DNA of 64,000 nucleotides from Chrysaora quinquecirrha (taxonomy: Eukaryota > Cnidaria > Scyphozoa > Semaeostomeae > Pelagiidae): NCBI GenBank assembly GCA_014526335.1, contig JACTAT010000040.1, positions 360,766 through 424,765 on the forward strand, written 5' to 3'. This document shows, piece after piece, positions 34,801-49,800 of this stretch (the first letter of the stretch is position 1; each line of letters opens with the position of its first letter). Position numbers and translations under genes: made by a program. The notes beneath the pieces were generated by a model, which saw nothing but the letters and a program-made list of their open reading frames with translations, made no database searches and was not told where the DNA came from.

Positions 34801-37800
34801 TGCACGCTCGGGCACAAAATATCAAAGCAACATTTGCAGTTCTACGAGGAAAGAAATTCACAACAACATATGGGTAATGTTTACAGACCGCAAGATCCAG
34901 GCTTTAAAATACGCGGTGATTTCGAGAAAAGGCAGTTGCTAAATACTCTATCTAGAAATTTAGTCTTGGGAGATCACAATTTTATTTTAATGTAAATTGC
35001 AAATTGCCACAACGACTCCATTGGATTTCTAGTCCGACGCTCTACCTTCAGGCTACAGTTGAGGACAGGTGTGAATTCAACCCGCATTATCGACTAGTTG
35101 CTAGCAGAGATATCCATCTCTATGATTACGGTATTGTGAATCTGCTGGAATCCACCAACTACTAAACTCACGCCTCACGGCAAATTTGGAGCAACGAATC
35201 AATTTTCGAAGGTTTTGCTAAGGTGCTTGTTCGTTTGCTACTTTAGGTCAGAACTTTATGCTAAAAACAGCCAAATAAGTCAAAGGTAGTTAATTCTTCA
35301 GATTCCTTCATACAATAACGAATTGGTAAAAAGAGCTGTCACTACTCAGCTCTTAAGACTTAATTGTACATTTGCAGAAATTCAAGAGCTGCAAACACCA
35401 GATGATACATAAGCCCACATGTGCCAGCAGACATAGTTGGGTGTTCCAGCTGGCTTTGTTTCGCGGCAGGCAACTTTATTTTCACAATACAGAAGCCCAA
35501 ATATGCCAGCAGGCAAGTTTAGTTATGGGGTGAACAAACTGTGTTTTGCTGCAGGAAAACTATATTGTGTCCCTGACAGGCAAACTTTATTTCGCATCAG
35601 ATAATCTTTCCTTTGGGAGAGGCAAATCGCGGCATGCAAAATTTTACTTCGCAGCACTGGCAGGCAAACTTTATTAACTGGCGGGCAAACTTTTTTCAGT
35701 GGCAGGCAAATTATTAAACAGTGTCTGTCTTCGAGGTGGTGTGACCAAGTGGTCAAGGCGCTCGTCTGACGATCGCAAGGTAGTGGGTTCGAATCTCGTC
35801 GGGACCACTTTCCTCAAGCCTACAGTCAACTCAGCTGTCCATCCTTCCGAGGTCGGTAAATTGGTACCCAGGGTATTCGTTCTAGAATATCAGTTTGGGA
35901 GCACAAGCTGCAGGTCCACATCAACGTCAAGCTGCCATACCCTCCAACCTCGAAACTGCGTTAAAAATGGAATGCTTGCTTGCATACAGTTGTTAAACTC
36001 CCATCCTTAACTGCTGATGTTCAATTAGCGATAATGTGTCCACATGCTTCCTTGTACCTTAAATGCTATGGCATACCTGCTCGAACAAATCAGGAGAAGC
36101 AAGAAAAATATTGCAGCAGCGAAGTATTCCAAAGCAAGAGTTTTTTTACGACCAATATATTCCATAATGAGGACAGTCATTAAGATGCCTATAAAAGACA
36201 ATCTCAAATTGGAAAAGGAATATTCATAATACTGTTCACTTTAGTTTAGTTGCAGTCTCGTCTATCTATTATTCTATTCTACTTACAATATATATAAAAC
36301 TGTAACATTTATAATAAAATCCATTACAGTGACAATACATAATCTCCTTATAAAGTTAGAGATTAAGAAAATAAACAAATCTAAAAACGAGAGAGAGCTC
36401 CTCCGTAATAACAAATGCGACTAAAGATATCTAATAAAATCGCAAACTAGATGAACATCAGAATCGATATGACTAAAATATGTAGTGGGAAATTTTAGAT
36501 GGACTGAAACTAGGAATCAAGAGCTATAAACAGAGAGATGAAGATCTAATGAGCTGCAACGATGTGCTTGTTCTTATGAGGAATGAAAGAGACTTCTTCG
36601 TGTGTGAAGAGGAAACTGGTGGGTTTGAAGGTCACTTGAGTGATGAAAAACTTGAGTGATGAAATCTATTGAGTAACAAATGGTACTTATAAGATTCCAG
36701 TACACCATTTTTTAAAAATGATTGTAAACTGCTAACCTACCGCAATTTATCAATTGAATCTACTGGAATTTTCCTTGAAGTTTTTGCCGTTGGCAGCAAT
36801 TTAGGTTATGCGGACAAACTAGGGCAAGAGGATGCAATCTCTAACTATTGTCCAAATTTGGGAATACAAATGGTAGATGTGACATAAATATCTGCATGGT
36901 AACCAGAACTGCAGCATTTGACACGAGTTTCTTTTGGGTATATGTCTGGGCATTTCATGAGAAGCTTCCAATAATATTGAAAACAATAGAAGTAAGGAAT
37001 GCCTTTCCAGGAGAATGATACCTAGTTACCTACAATAATCTGCTAATTATCCATCACTGTCTGTTTTAGAATGGGGCAAGCAATGTAGCGACTCTTTGTT
37101 TCACAAGGGAAGGCCCAACACTAACCAACAAAAACAAGGAAATGCGAAATGTTGGGTGGGACTTTTGCGACTTATTGCAAAAGCTTTATACTGTGAGAAA
37201 CGTAGTTACCTGGAACCTCAGCAATCGTTGTCCATAGGAAATCAATCAAATCGTCTCTTGTCAAAAGAAAACAGCCACACGAGAAAGTTTCTTCGCTTAT
37301 TCCTACGAAATAATGCGATAAAAATAACAACGGGAGATGGAACCAGACCGTTGAATCATATTATGGCTGAAAGGAAGATAAAAAACATCGCTTATTATAG
37401 GGTGTTCCAAAAAGGGGACACGATTAAGAAACCTTCGTACTAAAGTCAAAGCTTAATTTTTGAGCATGAAATTTGATACATATGTTTCTGAAGGAATACG
37501 AATTATGAAGACATCATTTTATAATGCTTTATTTCATGAATAACACTAGGAAGAAACAAAAGTTTCGGCACAATATTTTTTCAGTCAATACAAGGAACAG
37601 TCAAATATGTACTTCTTCATTTACCCCAGCACCAGAAAATCTTCAATTACATTAAATTTGCATTGAGTTTGTGCACATGCTTTATTCGTCAATGAAATTC
37701 ATTAGCTACTGTATATTTTCGTGAAAATGAAATACGAAAACTCATCGTTTAGACACAGTTAATAATTTCTGATTTCATTGACGTTGACGGATGACGTTGA

Positions 37801-40800
37801 CGTTGACGTTAACATAGATATTCTATCTGAGATGATAAAAGGCTTTGCTAAAACCCATTTATCGATCGTATTTAGAGACAAGTGAAAGGACTAAAAGAGA
37901 AAACTGTAAGGAAGAATTCCTTTAATGGTGATACTATTTCCTGTAAATTGTTATTGGAATTGTACTTGTGAAGGCAGAGGACTAGAATAAGGATTTAGGA
38001 TAAAGCAACTTAGCCGTTGGTTTATGATACCGTTTTAGCTTATACACAGAAAATAAACGAATATTTTTCGCTGTCTGAGGTAAAAGATTCCTACCTCAAA
38101 AATTTCCAGTACTGGAATTTCTTAAGTTTTGGCCATTTGAGAGTCTAGGTTTCTTATGAAGGGTTTCTTATAAAACAATACGTGTATTGTTAGGGACATC
38201 TGGCACTGTGTCAAACAACACATCTCTTTGCATTTGGAAGACCTTCCTCAAGAGAAAATGTCATACACAAGGAAACGGAAGAGTCCACCATTAAGAAGCC
38301 AGATTTTTTATGTAAATCAGACTGCTCGGTTGACTGTTTGAAACAGATTTAGCAATTTCTTGTTTGGCACGACGATACACATACTATGTGAACCGTCATA
38401 CCTCAGAGTACATACCTCTAGGATGGCAGCTGTCTGTGTGAGTTTGAAACATTTCAGTTGATAGTAGCACAATTCCATAATACGAGAATGCAGCAACAAA
38501 CCTAGAGAGAAATATTTTATGAGTATCTAGGCCCAACTAAGTTGTCGTTTTTACTCATTGTAGTTTCAGCAGCACACGCAATTTTTTATAAGGAAGTTCG
38601 GCTCAGACTCAGTACGGAAAATTCCTTAACTAACAGCCAAATTTGAGTACTCAAAATTCCTTAGCAATTCTTTAAATTTTATACTTGTTTCTTTAAAATG
38701 AACCTTAGGACTAGAAAATATAGGGACATAAAGATTTCAGAAGACCAGTAGAAATGAATACTAATTGAAAAACTGGAATTCCTTACGATTTAACCTATAC
38801 GAGTACTATCTTCCATATGAAAAAATGCGTTTAGCATGCCAACATCCAATGCATTTGTGTCTCATTTTTCAAAAATTTTGAGCGGCTTTGTAAAACAGGT
38901 CCTTTATACTTAATAACGATTGAGATAAGAGCTCTTTTACTGTATGTATTTGTGTACAATTTACGAAGAGTTGTGGCATACTGCATAAATGAAAAGACTT
39001 AACTCAAAAACAATGCACACGAGCGAACAAAACTTACCATATAATCCAGAGCAGAATCGTGCTTACTCGATACTCTTTGCTGAACAAATCCAAAAATCTC
39101 CCTCTTGAAGTCTTCAAAAAAATACACGATTAAAGGTCATAGCGTTTATATAGCGCCGTTATCTATCACTGGACAAATTCAGCAGCGCTTTACAACTATA
39201 CAGCAGTGGAACGGGCACGGAAAATGGGAACAGGAACCGAGGAAAAATTGATTTCCAGTTGATTTCTTCAGGAAAAGTGCACAGGACAAAAACAATCGAT
39301 ATCTAGACACTTCAACTTCATTCATGTCAACTGAAATTTAGGTTTGCCGCACTTGATGCGTTTTAAGAAATTGCATTTTCATTGGTTCTACTCTTGATTG
39401 GTTCGACTGTGTTCAACTCTTTCCCGTGACCAAACGGACAGGAAAATGTTCCCGTGCAAAAATGTGATGAGCAAAGTGCGCATGCACGCGTGATTATTTT
39501 CCCTTTCCCGTTCCCGTTCCCGTGGCCAAAAGGACAAGACGAAATCCAGCGGCTACCTTGAAATATAGCAAAATGCTATATTTATGATGATGGTGATAAT
39601 GATGATGGGCGTTTCAAGTTGCAACTTATATTGATTTTTTCTCAGTTATACAAAACTTCAAAAGTGCGAGAAATAGCGAAAACATCTTTGGACATGCTTG
39701 AACCATCGGTCATACATTGGTCAGAGGAAAAAAGCTTTTAAGTATGTCCAAAGATACTTCTGCTATTTCTAGCAATTAAATATATTTATAATCTGCATAG
39801 TCTGTCTGGACTCTTGATATAATTCTGTTGGTCATCACCTCAATGTGTGGCCACCCTTTAGCCCCGCTTGATTATTCTTGGGACACAAACAGTAATTCTT
39901 TAGACGATGCTCTAACTCGAATAATTGCCACCAGTGATCTCTTGCCACCCTATGTGTTTGTCTATAAGTTATCTCATGTCGGACTTATCAATGGTTGTAA
40001 ATTTTCCACTGAAATAGAATGAATCTGTTTGTTGGTAAGAAGTAGCTGATAAATGATGACTTTAGTTACTTCTTTGTAACAATTTTATCTTATATTTCAT
40101 TTTTCTTCTAACATCTACATCTACATCTACATATTAATCAGTAAGACCCATAAGGCATCATACTGATGGAGACAAACCCATCACCAATGCACACCAACTA
40201 CATCTCATAGAGGTGGTGGAACAATGGAACTCTATGGGAATTGGCTTGGCAGGATAAATTTGTGTGTGTGAAAGTCAGGCTAAAATGTGGGTATACATGA
40301 GCGGTGAGGAGATCTTAAGTGAGAAACAAGTATACTTTACGCAAAAAGAAATAAATAAATAATAAATAAATAAATGAATTGATTAAAAAAACAAGCCCCG
40401 GGTTTAAGGTTTATTAAGGTTTCCTTTATTTTAGATTTTCCAACTTCATTTTTTTTTAGATCAAAGTTTGTCAAAGTATAGCTAGTTTAAGTTTTTTATT
40501 CTTTTCAGGACAAGTCTTTGCGCTTACAGTTTCTTAAATGCTTCGTAAAGGGAGATATAAAAAAACGTTCCTTCGCTTGTGCTAGAAGATATAGGAACGG
40601 TTTTCTATTGGCAATAATTTACAATATGCCCTTTATGTTAGTTCTAAATTAAGACAACTTTGCATCAAGTCAATTCAGAGCATCAAATGCAAATAGAGTA
40701 GATACTTCGGAATTCACTGTGTATTTTTTCCAGCGAAGAAGATAAAACTCACCTTAAAAAACATCGAAAAAATTAACGCCGGTGATGCTGCGAGTACCAA

Positions 40801-43800
40801 GTACCACCGCCAACCAAGAGAATTGACAACAGCTAGTGCTAAAACTACTGCAAACAGTGATCCAACTGCCCAAAATATCTAAAACAGGAACAGTGCTACA
40901 TATTACATAAAATTCTTCCACGGCGAATTACATTAGCTACTTTTGGTTTTTACATTCTAACATTTTTAGGCACGGTAGCCCAGTCAATCGATTAGGACTG
41001 CTTTTCAGGAGGCCGTGACATATAACTAAAGCTACTGACAAGAAGATTCTGATAATTATTCAAATTTGGTTGTTTAATTTTTTCTTAAATGTGGCAATAG
41101 AGGGTGCTTCTTTTAAATCATGTTAAAGTTGATTCCAGAGCTTAGCTCCTCGAAAAGATATAGCATTTTTCCCGTTATTTGTTTTCCTTAATGGTAATGT
41201 GAGATCAGTTTTTTGCGCTACCATTTCATAAAATTGCGCTTCCATTTCATAAGGTCTGCTTCATATGTTGTGGATTGCCGCTTTGTACCGAGCAAATTTT
41301 GACTGACTCTACGTGCTTTGGCACGGCTTGACTCATGAAATCAATTTTACACTCGGTTCAACTCAGTCGTAACATACTGCAAAGGCCTCTTGACGCTGCT
41401 CAAAGCAACAATTGAACCCAGAAGCAGTCGCGCCACGCAGTGCCGTTGCTCTGCCTATGAAGTAGATGTGTACTGAGACGAACCACCGCCGAACTGAATT
41501 TCTGTTGATGCGACATGTCATGGCTCGATATTTGAAACAGTCCTTAGTTGGCTTAAGTCCTTCGTGTCTTCTGCTTCAACTCTTTGAGAGCTTGTGCGGC
41601 CCAGAATTGAAGGCAAGACGCCTCAGATGACAATCAATTCAGAATCTAATGACAGCTAACTCAGTCGCCCATCTAAGCAGGATGACATAGCTGAATTTAA
41701 TTGACAAAAAATTGCTCTCGGCTTGATTACTGGACATTTCGAGCAATTTTCCACCATTTTATTACTCTCTACTCTTTAAGCGTAACGCTTGAATTGCATA
41801 TTCATTGCTACAATACAATTCGTTCGGTTTTGACAAGAGTATTTTCCGAGTTTTCAGACCAATGCAACCCCATTCAACTACAGTTGACATCCGCTATCTC
41901 GACTGCCCGATATCTCGAACATTCGCTATCTCGAACGATTTTCCATTCCCCGTCATTTTGGTATAAGGGTTTGTATAGAAAAATCATCCGCTATCTCGAA
42001 CCCCGTTATTTCGAACATTCGCTATTTCGAACAAATTCCAGTGTCCCTTGAGAGTTCGAGAAAGCGGATGTCAACTGTATAGCCCTCATTTCGACAGTCT
42101 TGTATTTCCGAACAATATCTCATTACGGTCTCTGTGCTTTGTTTAAGAATACAGCCTTCAAATATTACGTCATCTGGCAAAGCGACATTTGCAGGCAATT
42201 TTAAGTGCTCTCCAAAAACTTACCTCTAATAAAATAATGCATCTCGATCTTGATGAAGACGGTAAGAATTCTGCAACTAGTGTTACCCTGAAATATGATA
42301 ATTACAATGATTAAAAATCGAACAAATTCTTACATAATGGGCAAACAGCTAAGCACTGGTGTACTTTCCACTGTTAAGTACTTATCTGCTGGCCTGAAAA
42401 CTTCAGGGAAATTTTCAGCATTTATGTAAAAAGGAAATTCAGACATACCAGTATTTTGGCGTTTTAAAAGTGTAATGTATGCTAATGTACGATGCTAAGG
42501 TATGCATTATGTTATTCTCATATATCATGACTCGTGATCATGCTTGAAAATTGGTCTGGAGTTTCGCAAGCACTGTTGAACCCAAGCTTTACAAAATGCA
42601 GCGCGGCACAAAGAGAAAAAAACACCTATATCAATAAAGATCATTATTGCTAATATTTCGCGTTTCTAGGCGAACTACTGCAGAGCAACTTATTAATTAG
42701 GGTTGCAGCAGTGATGGTGTAATTGACAAGTACAAGTGTAGGCTTAATCAGTTTGAATGGTTAATGTAAGACCTGCTATTTTATCAGCAGTATCAAATAG
42801 AAAGTCTTAATTAAAGTAATGGTGTAATCAGTCTAGAATGGTTGCTTTTTTAACAGGGCTTATCTCTTCAGTGAAGCAAAAGTCAAATAGAAAATGTCTT
42901 GTGTTCGCTTCTCCAAAAATAATTGCAAGTTTAGTGACAGAATATGAATAAATCACGTTTTTACAAAACAGGTTTGGCTACGAAGCAGGATTGATTGAAA
43001 GTCGATTCACTGAAAACTGACAACTTTTAGCTCTGAATGACCATTCACTCAGAAATGTCTTCTTCAGTGTTTTAGACCCCATACACATGGTAAATTTCGA
43101 AGCGCTTTGAGACTCGCGCCGTGAGTTAGGTGCACGGTTTAAGCCCTTTCACATGGATAAAGTGAAATAAAACTCAAAATGTTTGAAACTGATGAATTTA
43201 AAATTTCCCCAACCGATTCTTTGTGGTTAAACACCTTATAAATTAGTTCACCGGCCTCATTTTCAAATGCCAGACGCGTTAAAGTACTATGAAAGTTCTC
43301 ACGTGAAGATGCTCTTAGGTTCAATGGTGCTCCTTTTTGAAAAAAAAAAGAAAATTCTAATAACTCACGTTTGTGGTACACCTCCTATACCAAAACCGAC
43401 CATAAGACGAATAACCAATACCCAATAATAGGACGGCGATTGCGAACTCAGCACACCAAAATATAATACGCACAGCGTACTTACAATCACAGTCTAAAAA
43501 GAAAGAGCTTAAGTTATAACAATCTATCATTATTTCATAAACTGATCATCAGAAAGATGAGATTTTCAAAATCAAGACACTGAGAATTAGGTCATTCATC
43601 CGCTACCTCAAACTCTCGAGGGGACCAGATATTTGTTCGAGATAGCGAATGTTCGAAATAACGGATATATTTTATCGCTTAGCTTGCAATAATGGTGATG
43701 CAGCACGTGATGATACCCCTGCATTTCAAGCAATGCAGTACTACTTCCAAACTACACCAAAATCCAAGAAATACTCTGGTACTCCAAGAACAACTCTACC

Positions 43801-46800
43801 TACATCAATAAATAAAAAAACAAAAGCAATTCTCAAAGATCCATCCCTACCAATGAAACAATTTAAGACATTAAACGACCTGAATCAACTATCTCTGCTA
43901 GCCCAAGATCGAAAACAATGGAAGAAATGGGTTGACATCATTTGCTTAGCCTATGACTAATAAAACTCTGCTTTTGTAAAGCGCAAAGAAGAAGAAGAAG
44001 AAGAAGAAAAGAAGAAGAATCTCCGTGCTCTGCAAACAGGCAGCACTGGAAAACCACCTTGATGGCATTTCTAAAATCATGTCTGCTTTTGGCTTTGATA
44101 TCGACTCGTCATTCACAATATCATTATTGATCATCATCTTTGTTGTCCTCCAACTCCACATCGTCCAGAAGTTAGTCAGCAAAGCAAGTATATTTGTTCT
44201 TCAGCTTTCATTTTGAAGATGCTGTTGTTTGTTAGTTTATCATCATTGATGAAATCTTCTACGCTTGTGCTGAGCGGGGCAATTTCCTGAACTTTAACGA
44301 GTAACCAATAGACAAGTCTTGATTAACCTCTGATGCTATAAACACATTTTACATCCATACAGTCCCTTTTTCAAGTCCAGCAGAAATTTTATAAAGTTCG
44401 AGATAAAGAGCAGTTCTTCTTCCATGAGAAATCGAAAAGAGTTCGAGACAGCGAATATTCGAGATAACGGGCAGTCGAGATCGCGGACGATTTTTCTATA
44501 CAAACCCTCATACCGAAACGAAGGAAAATGGGAATTCCTTCGATAAAGCGAATGTTTGAGAAAGTGGGCAGTCCCAGCCGAGATAGCAGATGTCAGCTTT
44601 ATTATATAGTAAATCAAGAGTTACTGTAACTAGATGCGGAAATTTAGCAATATTTTCTCATGCATACTGTCAACTCAAAATATCGGCAAATCGTAATCCC
44701 ATTATTTCTGGAATCAGCAACAGAGCGCAAGTGAAACAAAGGCTCTGACTCCTTACACAACATCGTCATTTCTTCTCTTTCAAATTACTCTACATGTAAA
44801 CGTTGAAACTAGATCTATAACTGAGCTATCTCTACGGCTTAAATGTCCTACCTTTTTTCTTCCATATCGATCACTTGCCCAGCCCCACAAAATACAACCA
44901 ATCATAACCCCAATAAATACAATCTGAAAAGAAAATCGATTATTTGATGACTAATTTATTAATAAATTGACGATATAGAATAACCACAATACACGGGTTT
45001 ATTCGAAAAATTGCGCATCAAACACAAATAACCAGTTCGATGGATTCTATTTCTCAAACCTTGCTTTATTCTTAACCTAAATATTTCGTATCTTTAGACT
45101 GAATTTTTACCATCTTATCAGCCTCTACCCTTCCAAGAAATGTTTCTGCTTTGAATTCAAAGTCCAGTTGATTAGGCCTACAGACTTGAGCTGTACTTGG
45201 GTAATAATTTCCGAAATTTGACGAAAAGTGACGGAGTAAAGTTTCAGCATTGTTGTTCGTAACATAAAGGTTGTTTTCGTAACAAATGTATATAAAAAAC
45301 CCACAAACTGATTATAAAGAATGACCAAAAATAACTTGATAGTGACCCAAATTTGTTTTGGCCTATTTATGTTTAAGGAAAAGCTTGATCCCAGATGACC
45401 AGACCATCGGATACCGCATTTACAGTTAGCAAGGAGAACATTTTACATAAAACCATAGCTTTTTAGTAGTCAGAGTATAGAAATATAGAATACCGCATTT
45501 CCTCTAATAAACGCCGCCCTCTATAAAATGCAGCACTTAAAGCCGAACCTTTGTAATAAACGCCGCCCTCTAATAAACACAGCACTTAAAGCCGAACCTT
45601 TGTAATAAACGCCGCCCTCTAATAAACACAGCACTTAAAGCCGAACCTTTGTAATAAACGCCGCCCTCTATTAAACGCCGCCTCTAATAAACGCCGCCCT
45701 CTAATAAACGCCGCCTCTATTAAACGCCGCACTTAAAGCCGAACCGTTGTAATAAACGCCGCCCTCTATTAAACGCCGCCCTCTATTAAACGCCGCTCTA
45801 TTAAACGCCGAACCTCTCTATTAAACGCCGCCCTCTAATAAACGCCGCCCTCTATTAAACGCCGCACTTAAAGCCGAACCTTTGTATTAAACGCCGCCCT
45901 CTATTAAACGCCGCCCTCTATTAAACGCCGCTCTCTATTAAACGCCGCCCTCAGATAAACGCCGCTCTCTATTAAACGCCGCTCTCTATTAAACGCCGCT
46001 CTCTATTAAACGCCGCTCTCTATTAAACGCCGCTCTCTATTAAACGCCGCCCTCTATTAAACGCCGCCCTCTATTAAACGCCGCCCTCTATTAAACGCCG
46101 CTCTCTATTAAACGCCGCTCTCTATTAAACGCCGCTCTCTATTAAACGCCGCTCTCTATTAAACGCCGCCCTCTATTAAACGCCGCCCTCTATTAAACGC
46201 CGCCCTCTATTAAACGCCGCCCTCTATTAAACGCCGCTCTCTATTAAACGCCGAACCCTCTATTAAACGCCGCCCTCTATTAAACGCCGCTCTCTATTAA
46301 ACGCCGCTCTAAACGCCGAACCTCTATTAAACGCCGCCCTCTATTAAACGCCGCCCTCTATTAAACGCCGCCGAACCTCTATTAAACGCCGCCCTCTATT
46401 AAACGCCGCCCTCTATTAAACGCCGCCCTCTATTAAACGCCGCCCTCTATTAAACGCCGCCCTCTATTAAACGCCGCTCTCTATTAAACGCCGCTCTCTA
46501 TTAAACGCCGCTCTCTATTAAACGCCGCCCTCTATTAAACGCCGCCCTCTATTAAACGCCGCCTCTATTAAACGCCGCTCTCTATTAAACGCCGCTCTCT
46601 ATTAAACGCCGCTCTCTATTAAACGCCGCTCTCTATTAAACGCAGCACTTAAAGCCGAACCTCTATTAAACGCCGCCCTCTATTAAACGCCGCCCTCTAT
46701 TAAACGCCGCTCTTAAACGCCGCTCTCTATTAAACGCCGCCCTCTAATAAACGCCGCCCTCTATTAAACACAGCACTTAAAGCCGAACCTTTGTAATAAA

Positions 46801-49800
46801 CGCCGCCCTCTAATAAACGCCGCCCTCTATTAAACGCAGCACTTAAAGCCGAACCTTTGTAATAAACGCGGCCATCTAATAAACGCCGCCCTCTATTAAA
46901 CGCAGCACTTAAAGCCGAACCTTTGTAATAAACGCCGCCCTCTAATAAACGCCGCTCTCTATTAAACGCCGCATTCTGGAAAGCGGCGTTTATTAGAAAA
47001 CGCTGCCCTCTATTAAACGCTGCATTCAAAAGCTTAATTTTGTAACAAACGCCGCGGTGTTTATTAGAGGAGATACGGTATGGAATATAGAGAATATGTT
47101 TTCTGACTAAATGCTATTGACAATGATAACCACAAGTATTATTAGGACCCATGTTGCTCTTACAGACTTTGTTTCAGCACTGGATTATTTTCGGGTGGAT
47201 AGAAAACGGATGAAAAATTGTTGTGTTCAGGTGTTATGTTGAGCTACTATACTTGAAGAAATCTGCTCGTAAAATCCTACGTTTATTTCAGGAGATAAAT
47301 TCAATTTCATGGAGATAAATTTACTGTTAGCAGAAAAACACATATCGAGTTTCTCCGTAGACAGTCGTTAAAATCCCTAACCTTTTATGCAGCATCTTCA
47401 ATTCTGAGCCATTTTTGCTGGTTGAGATTCGATTATGCTGCCTGTAATTCCTGTTTCAGTTATGACATTCATAATGTATTGCTTACCGTTGTCATGAATG
47501 CCTATTATAGGGGGTCCACAAACCGCGAAACCGCGAAAAAATCCGCTCCAAGCCGCAATCCGTCGTCAAATAAATGGCTAAGCCGCTTCCGATTAACATC
47601 ACTCGTGGACATAACACTAACGGCTCCAACAGCTTGTAAATCGGCATTTATCCGGTCGCTTGTTCACTTGATGGCTTGGGTACCTTTCCTGCTTCGTTTT
47701 CTAGCGCCGGAGCCTTCTTCACGCACATTCCTTGTGAAGTTGAGAATGTATGTAGCCTTTTTCCGCTAAAAAGCCGCAGCCGCATGCAAAATGCCGCAAA
47801 CCGATGTCAATACACACCAAAAAACGCAAGCCGCAACTTTTTCTGAAGCCGCAAACCGTAGAAAAAGCACTGCGAAATCCGTAAGCCGCACTCAAAATAG
47901 GGGTCGAAGACGTGAAGCCAGTTAATCAATGTTTGAGACATTGCAGCTTTGGATGAAAGGCTTAACACTTCAGGACAGAGACGAGGTCATTGTAATAATA
48001 TTCATTCAAGTTAATATTACTACGTGTCTTCTGTTTTTCCTATCGTTTTGCAATGTAGTTTCTTGGTCTTTATATTTCATGTTTTGCGGAAAGGCAAGAC
48101 GTCTTTCATTAAAACTCCATTGAGACTTATACTGATTCAGATCTCTTAATGAATGAGTGGAAACATGTACGTTGAAGGTAACATAATATTAGCTGCAACA
48201 CAACTTTAAGGAACCATAGTACAAGCACTTGCCTTGCCTGCATGAAAACAATGCTTTGTTCCTAATCTTACCAATAATCAAATGCATGCAATTATGATAA
48301 AGTTAAATTAAGCTTGTTTATCATCAAAACTGTATACAGGCTAACCTAGTAATCTATAAGAGCGATGTCTCTGCTTTCTCCAGCTAATCTGACCTGAACA
48401 ACGATACTTCCACGTTCATATTCATCCCCAACAACATCCCCAACAATGACAATAACAATAATGATAACAATAATGAAACAATAACAAAAAAATAGAAATA
48501 GCAATGGCAATAGCAATAGCAATAACAATAACAATAACAATAACAATAACAATAACAATAACAATAACAATAACAATAACAATAACAATAACAATAACAA
48601 TAACAATAACAATAACAATAACAATAACAATAACAATAACAATGACAATGACAATGACAATAACAATAACAATAACAATAACAATAACAATAACAATAAC
48701 AATAATAATGATAATAATAATGACAATGACAATGACAATAACAATAACAATAACAATAACAATAACAATAACAATAACAATAACAATAACAATAACAATA
48801 ACAATAACATAACAATAACAATGACAATAGCAATAGCAATAGCAATAACAACAATGAAAATGAAAATGATATGATAACAATGACATTGGCAGTAAGGATA
48901 ACAAAGCAACAATAACAGCAATAACAATAACAACAACAAAAACAAAAACAATGATAATAAAGATTACCATACCAGCTGGTAACATGCCATTTGGCTGTCA
49001 GAAGAGATAAAAATGTGGCCTTTTTGTTAAAGGAACTACCATTTCTTTGTACATAGAAATTGTGCTGTTTATTCGCCTATAAGCCTATGCACCCTATACA
49101 TAAACAAGCTTTTCAAATTGAGCATTTATAGCCCCTACCTCTCCCTCAGTGGTTCCTTGATGACATGATGCATCTATAGGTAGTTGAAGATTCAATGAAA
49201 TTTCAGAGTTTTCATAGCAAAGTCTTAACACTCTATGCTAATTATTCTACATACAGTTCATTTACTATGAAGCAGTTGATTTGAAACAAATTTTCTGGCT
49301 TCAGCTTTCTTTGAAAAATTAATTTTGATCTGCTTCTGTGTAACAGCTAGCTAGTTCAATGACATTCTTTTCTCAACTTACCCAGGAAAATCCAGCAATA
49401 AACATCAATTTCAATTGAAATTTTCCAAATCCAATTTTCTCAATGGCTGCATCAATTGTAAGTTGCTCTACAAAAAAGAAATGTTTAAGATTAATAAGAT
49501 TTGATTAACAAAATCTTTCTCTGACAAGATTTTCATTCTTAATCTTATCTTGGCTCTTAATTAGCCATCAACAGGTTGTGTGAAGCAGGTCTTTTGGGTT
49601 CAAGGAATCTTTTGTGATAAGTAATAACCAGAAAGGATAATTTTGGTGATAAACTTTTATTACAAAATTGATATCATAGTTTCATTCCCAGACATTTCAA
49701 AAGTTTTTACTGGAAATAATATTAGCTTATGAAATACAAAAACTAAATAGCTCAAGTTCAGCAAGGGGTGTATCACTTTGACAATAAATCTTGACAAACC

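Noticed and set aside
34661..34995. Plus-strand ORFs of 87-93 codons
   Set aside because: Antisense shadow of the SVOP-like exon at 34760-34841.
35735..35815. Functional tRNA gene
   Set aside because: A and B boxes are present but the arms do not pair well and SINE body sequence follows.
39828..40022. 64-codon plus-strand ORF in an SVOP-like intron
   Set aside because: Non-repetitive, but no domain or partner exons; chance length.
46730..47029. 99-codon minus-strand repetitive ORF
   Set aside because: Translation of the 16-17 bp satellite.
47422..47769. 115-codon plus-strand ORF
   Set aside because: Lies across an AAGCCGC-rich repeat region and has no recognisable domain.
48346..48985. 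Long poly-Leu and alternating Ile/Val, Cys/Tyr or Ile/Thr open frames on both strands
   Set aside because: They are translations of the (AACAAT)n microsatellite, open in every frame.
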